Source: Holophagaceae bacterium UBA692 | GTDB lineage: Bacteria > Acidobacteriota > Holophagae > Holophagales > Holophagaceae | Assembly (NCBI GenBank): GCA_002297665.1 | Contig: DBMS01000176.1 | Coordinates: forward strand, 1 to 5,182 | Length of the DNA: 5,182 nucleotides | Direction of reading: 5' to 3' | Part shown: piece by piece, positions 1 to 5,182 of the stretch | Numbering within the stretch: position 1 is the first letter of the stretch | How the letters are laid out: the number at the start of each line of letters is the position of its first letter | Notes under the pieces: model-generated | Told to the model about the DNA's origin: nothing | Seen by the model: the letters and a program-made list of their open reading frames with translations, nothing else | Database searches by the model: none | Program-made: the position numbers and the translations under genes

Positions 1-33
1 GCGCAGCGACCGCGCGGTCCCCCCTCGTTCATA

Positions 34-633
34 TCAATTGACCTTCTTGGCCTCGATGTTGAGCTCGACGTCCACGTCGTCGCCCACCAGGCCCGGGCCG
101 TAGGAGACGCCGTAGTCCATGCGGTTGATCCGCACGGCGCCCTCGAAGGCGGCGACCACGTTCTTCCAGGGATCCACGGCCGTGCCCAGGCTGGTGACGG
201 GGAGCACGAGGGTCTTCGAGACGCCCTTCATGGTGAAGGTTCCGGTGATCTCGAGCTTGCCCTTGGCCACTTCCTTCACGGCCGTGCTCTTGAAGGTGAT
301 GACCGGGAACTTCGCGACGTCGAAGAAGTCGGGGCCCTTGAGGTGGGCGTCTCGCTTGTCCTCGTTGGTGGAGATGGTGGCCACGTCGATGGTCACGTCC
401 ACGCTGGACTTCGTGATGTCGGCGGTGTCGACCCGCACGGTGCCCTCGGCCTTGCCGAACCGGCCCTGGACCTTGGAGAGCAGGTGGCGCACCCGGAAGC
501 CGACGCTGGAGTGCACGGAGTCGATCTTGTACGTGTCGATGGTGGAGGGAATGGCAGCCATCAGGCCAGCCGAGGGAGCGGAAAGCATCAGGGCGACGAT
601 GGGGAGCGCGAGGGTGGAAGCGGGGTTTCGCAT
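34..633 (-). CDS. yceI: YceI-family exported lipid-binding protein
   Basis: This 199-residue protein belongs to the YceI family, lipocalin-like beta-barrels of the periplasm or secreted space that in characterised members bind isoprenoid or polyprenyl lipids and amphipathic molecules. Seen: a short N-terminus (MRNPAST), then a hydrophobic stretch at about residues 8-27 ending in small residues (GLMAA), consistent with a Sec signal peptide. The mature domain opens with YKIDSVHSSVGFRVRHL (about 35-51), the usual family start, and carries the internal hallmark FFDVAKFPVITFKST. Its length is typical of the family with a signal peptide. The start is supported by GGAGA at 639-643, five bases before the ATG. 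It is transcribed divergently from a MarR regulator across a 108-bp region with two palindromes, so repression by that regulator is the likely control. The actual ligand cannot be read from the sequence. Family assignment is firm. Confidence 0.95.
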   Translation of the reverse strand: MRNPASTLALPIVALMLSAPSAGLMAAIPSTIDTYKIDSVHSSVGFRVRHLLSKVQGRFGKAEGTVRVDTADITKSSVDVTIDVATISTNEDKRDAHLKGPDFFDVAKFPVITFKSTAVKEVAKGKLEITGTFTMKGVSKTLVLPVTSLGTAVDPWKNVVAAFEGAVRINRMDYGVSYGPGLVGDDVDVELNIEAKKVN

Positions 634-645
634 GGGGGTCTCCGA

Positions 646-672
646 TTAGGTGTTCAAACACCATATAGCCAT
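646..672 (-). CDS. possible 8-codon leader ORF (MAIWCLNT) before yceI
   Basis: On the yceI strand, a good Shine-Dalgarno (AAGGAG, ending at 679) lies six bases before an ATG at 672. It opens eight codons, MAIWCLNT, ending in TAA at 646-648. The ORF is exactly in frame with yceI, whose ATG lies 13 codons downstream of this ATG. Its last codons overlap the promoter-proximal operator. It could be a translated leader that tunes yceI expression, or a chance pairing of an SD-like string with an ATG. Against it, the best -10-like box for yceI (662-667) would start transcription downstream of this ATG, so it would be translated only if a promoter lies further upstream. I do not recognise the peptide. 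Confidence 0.25.
   Translation of the reverse strand: MAIWCLNT
649..662. promoter_or_regulatory. operator 1, probable MarR-family binding site
   Basis: GGTGTTCAAACACC is a palindrome with perfect six-base arms (GGTGTT/AACACC) around a two-base centre. It lies between the divergent yceI and marR genes and recurs almost exactly 40 bp away. It overlaps the predicted start point of yceI and the predicted -35 of marR, the usual placement for a repressor acting on both genes. Binding by the adjacent MarR protein is inference from position and symmetry. Confidence 0.65.
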
Positions 673-680
673 GGTAGACT
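653..680 (+). promoter_or_regulatory. candidate marR promoter
   Basis: On the plus strand TTCAAA (653-658) and TAGACT (675-680) are separated by 16 bp and match four of six consensus bases each. The start point would fall near 687, at the edge of operator 2, while operator 1 covers the -35. This arrangement would allow autoregulation by the MarR protein. The assignment is tentative because both boxes are imperfect. Confidence 0.3.
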
Positions 681-690
681 CCTTTTTTGA
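662..690 (-). promoter_or_regulatory. candidate yceI promoter
   Basis: Reading the minus strand, a weak -35-like box TCAAAA (685-690) is followed after 17 bp by a -10-like box TATATG (662-667). Transcription would start near 655, inside operator 1, leaving a leader of about 20 bases that still carries the yceI ribosome site. The match to a sigma-70 consensus is modest (four of six at -10), so this rests mainly on spacing and on the flanking operators. Confidence 0.35.
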
Positions 691-709
691 TGTTGCAACA
701 CCTTTTTTG
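681..709. repeat. 9-bp direct repeat CCTTTTTTG, two phased T6/A6 tracts
   Basis: CCTTTTTTG occurs at 681-689 and again at 701-709, exactly 20 bp apart and bracketing operator 2. Two six-base A-tracts two helical turns apart add curvature in phase, and they stand out against the GC-rich surroundings. A role in bending the control region or separating the promoters is inference. Confidence 0.6.
689..702. promoter_or_regulatory. operator 2, probable MarR-family binding site
   Basis: GATGTTGCAACACC matches operator 1 (GGTGTTCAAACACC) at 11 of 14 positions and contains the perfect 10-bp palindrome TGTTGCAACA at 691-700. The shared pattern is G[GA]TGTT-NN-AACACC. Centre-to-centre spacing from operator 1 is 40 bp, close to four helical turns, so two dimers would sit on roughly the same face. 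The site borders the -35-like box of yceI and the expected start point of marR. Identity of the binding protein is inferred. Confidence 0.62.
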
Positions 710-726
710 GGAAACCGCTCCACCCC

Positions 727-733
727 AGGGAGG
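727..733 (+). promoter_or_regulatory. marR ribosome binding site
   Basis: AGGGAGG lies eight bases before the ATG at 742. It is the strongest Shine-Dalgarno in the area and fixes that start over the in-frame internal ATG at 778, which has no comparable site. Confidence 0.8.
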
Positions 734-741
734 CCGCCGTC

Positions 742-1224
742 ATGCCGATCCGCGAAGAGCTCCAGATAACTAAGACCATGTCGCCCGGGCAGGAGCTCCT
801 GCTCTCCATCCTCCTCACCCGGGAGGTCGTGGCCCGCCTCTCCGACGAGCGCCTCTTCCGGCCCGCCGGGATCACGGACCAGCAGTTCAACGTGCTCCGG
901 ATCGTGAAGGGCGGTCCTCCGGAGGGTTCGCTGATCCGGGAGATCCGGCGGCGCATCCTCACCTGCAGGGCGGACGTGCCGCGGCTCGTGGACCGCATGG
1001 TGCGCGCCGGCCTGGTGACGCGCCGGGAGGACCCCGCGGACCGGCGGGGCTGCCTCGTGAGCCTCACGGCCGCGGGCGAGGAACTCCTGGCGGCCCTGGC
1101 CCCCGTGCACGACGCCCTGTGCCGGGAGGTGGCCGCACTGCTCCCGGAGGAGGCCCGCATCGCGCTGTCAGGTCACCTGGAGGCCCTGCGGGCGGGGATC
1201 CAGCGCACGTTCCGGGAGGGGTGA
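742..1224 (+). CDS. MarR-family transcriptional regulator
   Basis: This 160-residue protein is a typical MarR-type winged-helix regulator, a class that binds palindromic DNA as a dimer and usually releases it on binding a small phenolic ligand or on oxidation. Seen: N-terminal helices suited to dimerisation (about 14-38), the core entry ITDQQFNVLRIVKG (44-57), a helix-turn-helix with recognition segment CRADVPRLVDRMVRAGLV (75-92), and the hallmark wing REDPADRRGCLVSLT (95-109). A C-terminal helical pair (about 111-157) completes the dimer interface. It is divergent from yceI, with two matching palindromes between them, so yceI and its own gene are the probable targets. Cysteines at 75 (start of the recognition segment), 104 (wing) and 127 raise the possibility of thiol-based sensing, but none sits at the N-terminal position of the classical OhrR peroxidatic cysteine. 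The effector is unknown. Its 3' end faces the hydrolase-like gene 22 bp away. Confidence 0.93.
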   Translation: MPIREELQITKTMSPGQELLLSILLTREVVARLSDERLFRPAGITDQQFNVLRIVKGGPPEGSLIREIRRRILTCRADVPRLVDRMVRAGLVTRREDPADRRGCLVSLTAAGEELLAALAPVHDALCREVAALLPEEARIALSGHLEALRAGIQRTFREG

Positions 1225-1231
1225 ACGGGTC

Positions 1232-1257
1232 CGCGGGGCGGCCGCGTCAGCGCTTTT
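1232..1257. terminator. weak hairpin between the convergent marR and hydrolase-like genes
   Basis: CGCGG (1232-1236) pairs with CCGCG (1242-1246) around the five-base loop GGCGG. TTTT follows at 1254-1257 on the plus strand, inside the 3' end of the opposite gene. It is the only hairpin in the 22-bp convergent gap. The stem is short and the T-run is offset by seven bases, so it is at best a weak terminator for marR, and no T-run follows on the minus strand. Confidence 0.25.
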
Positions 1258-2851
1258 CCGCCTTCACGGTGCGCCCGTTCCGCTTGATGAGGACGGCGAC
1301 GACCTTGCCGGCGGCGTCCCGGGTGAAGGTGAATTCCGCGCCGGCGCCCGGGGCCTGGAAGACGTCCTTGTCCACGGGCTCGACCAGCACCTCGGGCTGG
1401 TCCGTGCCCTGCACGTAGAGAAGGGTCTCCCGGCGGAAGACCTTGACGGTGAAGTCGTCGGAGGCGCGGTACCTGCCCACCAGCTTCTGGAGCGCGGCCG
1501 CGTCCATGCGATCGGGCTGGATCCGCTCGGCCTGCACCTGGCCTCCGCCCTGGCGGAGGAAGAAGGCGTACCCGCCCGCGCCCCGCACCGGGCGGAGCAC
1601 GGCATCCAGGTCCAGGGCGTAGAAATCGCCGGCGCTGTCGAAGCCCAGGTCCAGGGCGGGCCGGTCCTCGATCTGCGCGACGAGGCCGGCGTCCTTCTTC
1701 CAGACCGCGATCCGGGTTCCGCCGGGAAGGGCGTACCGCCCCGTCATTCCTTCCAGGAGCCCTTCGCCCGGGGGCACCGGGCGGCGTGGGAACCCCGGCG
1801 CGGGAACGCTGTCGTCCAGCAGGGAGAGGCCCATGGGCACGAGCCCTCCGAGGTTGGAGAGGGACGTGTCCGCCAGGAGCACGACGCCCTGGCGCTTCTC
1901 GGGATCCAGGGCCACGAAGCTGGCGAACCCGCCGGTGGCGCCTTCGGCGTGGAGGATCTTCCGCCCGGCCACGGTGACGACCATCCAGTTCATGGCCATG
2001 GGCGGCAGGGTCCCCTCGAAGGGAACCCGGGTGCGCTCCAGGGCGGGGGTGATGGAGGAGGCGCGCCGGCCCAGGGCGGCTTCCACGTAGCGGACCATGT
2101 CGGCGAGGGAGGCGCGCACGCCGCCCGCTCCGGCCATTTCCGGGGGGAAATCCCAGGGGCCGGCGGGGCGCCCGTTGGAGGCGTGGCCCTGGGCCTCGTT
2201 CCGCCCCGTGCGCCGGATGCGCGCGTCCTCCATGCCCAGGGGCTTGAAGACCTCCCGGGCCAGGAGGGCCTCGTAGTCCATGCCCGCGCGCCGCGCCAGG
2301 CCGGAGGACAGCAGCATCATGGCGAAGCTGGAAGGGCGGCCGCGGGTGCCCGGGGCCGCCTCGAGCCGGACGTCCTCCAGCGAGCCCAGGAGCTGGGCGG
2401 GCGTGAGGGAGGCGAAGGGGTTCAGGGCGTCCTCGGGCCTCAGGCGGGCCGGAAGGGAAGGCAGGCCGGAGCGTTGGGAGAGGACGTGGGCGAGGGTGAT
2501 GGGCTTGCCTTCGAAGGCGGGCACCTGGGCCTCGGCGGGCAGCAGCGTGGACAGGGGGTCGTCCAGCGACGCCTCGCCCTTCAGGACCCGGTCGGCCACC
2601 AGGGCGGAGGCCATGGTGCCGGCCACGGCTCCGATCTCGAAGGCGGTGTGCGCGTCCACCCTGGGGGCGCGCCCGGGGTCCGCCGAGACGAAGACCTCGG
2701 CCGGAGCGTCGCCCACCAGGGCGGCCGCGACGGTGATCCCGGTGCGGTCGCCCAGGAAGCGCGCCTCCAGCGCGGAGCGGAGCCGCTGCTGGGGGGTGGA
2801 CGCGGTCAGGGCGGTGGCGGCCAGGAAAAGGGCAAGGGCATGGTGTTTCAC
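1247..2851 (-). CDS. exported beta-lactamase-family (class C/PBP-like) serine hydrolase homologue, probably catalytically inactive
   Basis: This 534-residue protein starts at a GTG (2851) with GGGAG six bases upstream; the frame stays open far beyond that, but only as antisense of the kinase gene. Seen: signal peptide (about 1-18), then a beta-lactamase/transpeptidase-like domain (about 30-350) with clear family landmarks: FEIG (71-74), LDDPLSTLLP (96-105), ITLAHVLSQRSGLPSLP (118-134), PGTR (167-170), VFKPLGM (201-207) and ATGGFASFVALDPEKR (305-320). A C-terminal part (about 364-534) holds two GRY-containing beta-rich segments (GRYALPGG and GRYRASDD), resembling the DUF3471-type extension of such hydrolases. 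The family normally acts on peptidoglycan peptides, beta-lactams or esters in the periplasm. By alignment, however, the SxxK position reads AVAG (75-78), YxN reads PSS (173-175), and KTG reads AEG (302-304). The fold is confident; catalysis is doubtful, and a binding or regulatory role is inferred. Confidence 0.88.
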   Translation of the reverse strand: MKHHALALFLAATALTASTPQQRLRSALEARFLGDRTGITVAAALVGDAPAEVFVSADPGRAPRVDAHTAFEIGAVAGTMASALVADRVLKGEASLDDPLSTLLPAEAQVPAFEGKPITLAHVLSQRSGLPSLPARLRPEDALNPFASLTPAQLLGSLEDVRLEAAPGTRGRPSSFAMMLLSSGLARRAGMDYEALLAREVFKPLGMEDARIRRTGRNEAQGHASNGRPAGPWDFPPEMAGAGGVRASLADMVRYVEAALGRRASSITPALERTRVPFEGTLPPMAMNWMVVTVAGRKILHAEGATGGFASFVALDPEKRQGVVLLADTSLSNLGGLVPMGLSLLDDSVPAPGFPRRPVPPGEGLLEGMTGRYALPGGTRIAVWKKDAGLVAQIEDRPALDLGFDSAGDFYALDLDAVLRPVRGAGGYAFFLRQGGGQVQAERIQPDRMDAAALQKLVGRYRASDDFTVKVFRRETLLYVQGTDQPEVLVEPVDKDVFQAPGAGAEFTFTRDAAGKVVAVLIKRNGRTVKAEKR

Positions 2852-2857
2852 GATCGG

Positions 2858-2862
2858 CTCCC
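2858..2862 (-). promoter_or_regulatory. ribosome binding site fixing the GTG start of the hydrolase-like gene
   Basis: GGGAG on the minus strand sits six bases before the GTG at 2851. The signal peptide begins directly at this codon, and the nearby ATG (2841-2839 on the minus strand) is out of frame. Together these make GTG the preferred start. Confidence 0.75.
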
Positions 2863-2876
2863 ACCCTGACCATAGC

Positions 2877-2902
2877 CTAGGAGCCTGTCTACGTGCTAGG
2901 AG
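2877..2902. repeat. CTAGGAG direct repeat in the divergent intergenic region
   Basis: CTAGGAG occurs at 2877-2883 and 2896-2902, 19 bp apart. The first copy overlaps the CCTAGG palindrome at 2876-2881. Both lie upstream of the GTG of the hydrolase-like gene and upstream of the kinase promoter candidate. They could be paired sites for a regulator, but two 7-mers may also be coincidence. Confidence 0.35.
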
Positions 2903-2941
2903 GCCCCGCGATGATGGCACCCGGGCGCGGCGCGGGTTCGA

Positions 2942-2950
2942 TGTTATATT
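2942..2950 (+). promoter_or_regulatory. candidate extended -10 promoter of the histidine kinase
   Basis: TGTTATATT matches the extended -10 pattern TGnTATAAT with one mismatch and stands out in GC-rich DNA. No good -35 is seen 17 bp upstream, as is typical of extended -10 promoters. The start point would be near 2957, leaving an untranslated leader of about 18 bases before the ATG at 2975. Confidence 0.45.
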
Positions 2951-2974
2951 CAGCTCTCCTCTTCCGGAACGTCC

Positions 2975-5182
2975 ATGAGCCTCCAGGGCCCCAGCGCAGC
3001 GCGGCAGGACCCCCTGGGCGGTCTCGGAGGCCACCTGGGCGGCTGGCGGGCCTACCTCTTCGCGGCCCTCGCGGCCCTGGCGACCCTGGGGCTGCGCCTG
3101 GCGTGGCCCACCGCGTTCGGGCAGCGGCCATTGATGATCCTGTTCATGCTGCCCATCATCTTCAGCGCCTTCCTGGGCGGCCTGGGCCCGGGGCTCCTGG
3201 CGACGGGGCTCTCGGCCCTGCTGCTGGTCGTGTTCCTGGTCCCGCCCACCCATTCGCTGGCCATCGGCAATCTGTTCGACCTGGTCCAGCTCTCCTTCCT
3301 GGTGGCCAGCGGGGTCCTGGTGAGCGTCCTCGCGGGGGCCTTCCTGCGATCCCGGGCCAAGGAGGCCGCCGCCATCGCCGAGCTCCAGGCCGCCCTGGAG
3401 GAGGACATGGCCGCCCACCGGGCCCTGGGGGCGAGCGAGAACTCCCGCCAGATCCTGGACGCCCTCTACCGCGGGCTCATGGAGACCACCCCCGCCGGCT
3501 GCTTCGTCACCGACGGCGACTGGCGGATCATCCTGGTGAACCAGGCCTACGTCCAGCGCTCGGGGTACGGCCGGGAGGAGCTGCTGGCCATGCGGGTCCC
3601 CGATCTGGCCGTGGACCCGGGCGACGCGCCCTACCGGCGGATCCAGGCCGAGGGGCAGGTGAGGTTCGAGACGAGGCACCGCGCCCGGTCCGGGGAGATC
3701 TGGCCCGTGGAGGTCGTGGCCTCGTTCTCGCCCATGGAGGGCGGGCGCTGCTTCGTGTTCTGCCAGGACATCACCGAACGGGTCGCCGCGCTCGAGACCG
3801 TGCGGTCCATGGAGCACTTCAACCGCGCCATCCTGGATTCCGTCAACGCCCACCTGGCGGTGCTGGACCCCCGCGGCGTCATCCTCGCGGTCAACGCCCC
3901 CTGGAAGCTCTTCGGCAGGTCCCGGGGCCTGGGACCGGGCGCCGAGGTGGGGGACGACTACCTGGCCGCGTGCGAAAGGGGCGCGGAGGAAGGCGCTCCC
4001 GGCGCCCGGGAGGCCCTGGATGGCATCCGCGCGGTCCAGGAAGGCCGGCTGCCGGGGTTCTCCCTGGAGTACCCCTGCGACTCCCGCGGGGAAAGGCTCT
4101 GGTTCACCATGAACGTCACCCCCCTGGGGAACTCGGGGGGCGGCGTGGTCATCACGCACCTGGACAACACCGCGCGCAACCGCATGGAGATGGCCCTGGT
4201 GGAAAGCGAGAAGCGCTTCCAGGACATCGCCAGCGCCTCCTCGGACTGGTTCTGGGAGATGGACCGGGAGGGCCGCTACACCTACGCCTCGGAGAGCGTG
4301 GCCAAGGTGCTGGGCTGGACGCCCGCGGAGATGACCGGACGATCCGTGCTGGACGGCTTCGCCCCCGGGGACCGCGCCGGCATGGAGGCCCGGTACCAGA
4401 GGCTCTTCTCAGAGGCCCGGGGCTTCCGCAACCTGCCCGCCGCGCAGCTGCGCAAGGACGGGACCCTCTGCCACCTGCTCACCTCGGGCACGCCCCTGCT
4501 GGACGAGGCCGGGGCCCTGAAGGGCTTCCGGGGCCTGGACCGGGACGTCACGGACGTGAGGGCCGCGGAGGAGCAGCAGCGGAGGCTGGAGGGGGAGCTG
4601 GTCCAGGCGCAGAAGCTGGAATCCATCGGCAGGCTCGCCGGAGGCGTCGCCCACGACTTCAACAACATGCTCGGCGTCATCCTCGGGCAGGCCGAGGTAG
4701 CCATGATGATGCCGGGCTCCCAGCCGTTCCACGCCCACCTCGGGGAGATCATCAAGGCCGCGCGGCGCTCCGGGGACCTCACCCGCCAGCTGCTGGCCTT
4801 CGCCCGCAAGCAGGTCATCACGCCCCGGCCGCTGGACCTGAACGAGACCATCCAAGGCATGCTGAAGATGCTGGGCCGGCTCATCGGAGAGGACATCACC
4901 CTGGCCTGGATGCGCAAGGAGGGCCTCTGGACGATCCGCATGGACCCCTCCCAGATCGACCAGATCCTGGCCAACCTCGCCGTCAACGCCCGGGACGCCA
5001 TCCTGGGGGTGGGCAGGGTCTCGATCTCCCTGGAGAACGTCCGCGTGGACAGGGACTTCCTGCGAGAGCACCCGGAGGCGGTGGAGGGCGATTTCGTGGC
5101 GCTCTCCGTGGCCGACACGGGCTGCGGGATGGACCCCGAGGTCATCAAGCACATATTCGAGCCCTTCTTCACCACGAAGGCC
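2975..5182 (+). CDS. membrane-bound sensor histidine kinase, DUF4118-PAS-PAS-PAS-HisKA-HATPase (3' end beyond window)
   Basis: The frame is open for 736 codons from ATG 2975 to the window edge without a stop. Seen: four hydrophobic segments (about 26-44, 53-69, 72-89, 103-124) with the PP-x-x-S and DLV landmarks of DUF4118, the KdpD-like membrane domain; a helical linker (about 127-150); PAS1 (about 153-270, ending CQDITER); PAS2 (about 278-402, with the EYPCDSRGERLWFTMNVTPL block); and PAS3 (about 407-528, ending LDRDVTDV). The DHp H-box LAGGVAHDFNN carries the phospho-acceptor H560 and is of the HPK4 type. The ATPase domain shows the N-box NLAVNARDAI (N671), G1 DTGCGM (714-719) and F-box FEPFFTTK (728-735). 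The sequence stops before the G2 box, so a C-terminal receiver domain cannot be excluded. The signal sensed and the partner regulator are unknown. GGAA five bases before the ATG is a weak ribosome site, but this start keeps TM1 intact and suits the promoter position. Confidence 0.93.
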   Translation, partial: MSLQGPSAARQDPLGGLGGHLGGWRAYLFAALAALATLGLRLAWPTAFGQRPLMILFMLPIIFSAFLGGLGPGLLATGLSALLLVVFLVPPTHSLAIGNLFDLVQLSFLVASGVLVSVLAGAFLRSRAKEAAAIAELQAALEEDMAAHRALGASENSRQILDALYRGLMETTPAGCFVTDGDWRIILVNQAYVQRSGYGREELLAMRVPDLAVDPGDAPYRRIQAEGQVRFETRHRARSGEIWPVEVVASFSPMEGGRCFVFCQDITERVAALETVRSMEHFNRAILDSVNAHLAVLDPRGVILAVNAPWKLFGRSRGLGPGAEVGDDYLAACERGAEEGAPGAREALDGIRAVQEGRLPGFSLEYPCDSRGERLWFTMNVTPLGNSGGGVVITHLDNTARNRMEMALVESEKRFQDIASASSDWFWEMDREGRYTYASESVAKVLGWTPAEMTGRSVLDGFAPGDRAGMEARYQRLFSEARGFRNLPAAQLRKDGTLCHLLTSGTPLLDEAGALKGFRGLDRDVTDVRAAEEQQRRLEGELVQAQKLESIGRLAGGVAHDFNNMLGVILGQAEVAMMMPGSQPFHAHLGEIIKAARRSGDLTRQLLAFARKQVITPRPLDLNETIQGMLKMLGRLIGEDITLAWMRKEGLWTIRMDPSQIDQILANLAVNARDAILGVGRVSISLENVRVDRDFLREHPEAVEGDFVALSVADTGCGMDPEVIKHIFEPFFTTKA

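Noticed and set aside
8..19. Perfect palindrome GACCGCGCGGTC downstream of yceI, as a possible terminator
   Set aside because: As RNA it gives only a four-base stem with a four-base loop. It is followed by no T-run on the yceI strand, and the window edge prevents judging its context.
119..649. 176-codon plus-strand frame antisense to yceI
   Set aside because: The complementary strand encodes an unmistakable YceI protein with signal peptide and ribosome site. This frame has neither a domain nor a start signal.
1949..2869. 306-codon plus-strand open frame opposite the hydrolase-like gene
   Set aside because: It is a glycine- and alanine-rich shadow with no domain, signal or convincing ribosome site, and it lies entirely antisense to a supported gene.
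1173..2873. 566-codon minus-strand open frame overlapping the hydrolase-like gene
   Set aside because: The translation is dominated by R, G, P and A with no recognisable domain. It is an alternative-frame shadow of a GC-rich gene, while the other frame shows clear family motifs.
2852..4159. Minus-strand frame continuing upstream of the hydrolase-like gene, which could be read as a 970-residue protein
   Set aside because: It is the antisense of the kinase. The extension is low-complexity and rich in G, P, R and Q with no domain. The signal peptide and ribosome site place the true start at GTG 2851.
4282..5175. 297-codon and 247-codon minus-strand frames opposite the kinase
   Set aside because: They run antisense through the conserved H-box, N-box and G1 region of the kinase. 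Their serine/arginine-rich and Gly/His/Asp-rich translations have no family features.

Overview
The window is a GC-rich bacterial segment in which G or C fills almost every third codon position. It carries three complete genes and one gene cut by the right edge. The mix (a secreted YceI protein with a MarR regulator, a secreted serine-hydrolase-like protein, and a DUF4118/multi-PAS/HPK4-type sensor kinase) would suit a Gram-negative soil or sediment bacterium. Holophaga/Geothrix-type Acidobacteriota is my best guess, with Myxococcota/Desulfobacterota-like lineages as alternatives. That placement is inference from gene content and base composition only; there is no rRNA or marker gene here.

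Layout, left to right. Positions 34-633 (minus) encode an exported YceI-family lipid-binding protein. Positions 634-741 are a compact divergent control region. It holds two near-identical palindromic operators 40 bp apart, two phased A6/T6 tracts, and an eight-codon mini-ORF in frame with yceI. Positions 742-1224 (plus) encode a MarR-family regulator, which probably binds those operators and controls both yceI and itself. Only 22 bp separate its stop from the convergent gene at 1247-2851 (minus). That gene encodes an exported beta-lactamase-family (class C/penicillin-binding-like) protein with a C-terminal extension. All three catalytic motifs appear to be lost in it, so it looks like a pseudoenzyme. 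Positions 2852-2974 are a second divergent intergenic region, with a plausible extended -10 promoter for the kinase and a CTAGGAG direct repeat. From 2975 to the right edge (plus) runs a membrane-bound sensor histidine kinase: DUF4118 membrane domain, three PAS domains, an HPK4 H-box and an ATPase domain cut just after the F-box.

How the genes relate: yceI and marR form a clear regulator/target pair. The hydrolase-like gene and the kinase share only a divergent intergenic region, so a functional link between them is possible but not shown. No mobile element, CRISPR array, tRNA or rRNA is visible. The points most worth a second look are the triple-motif-degenerate hydrolase and the architecture of the yceI-marR control region.
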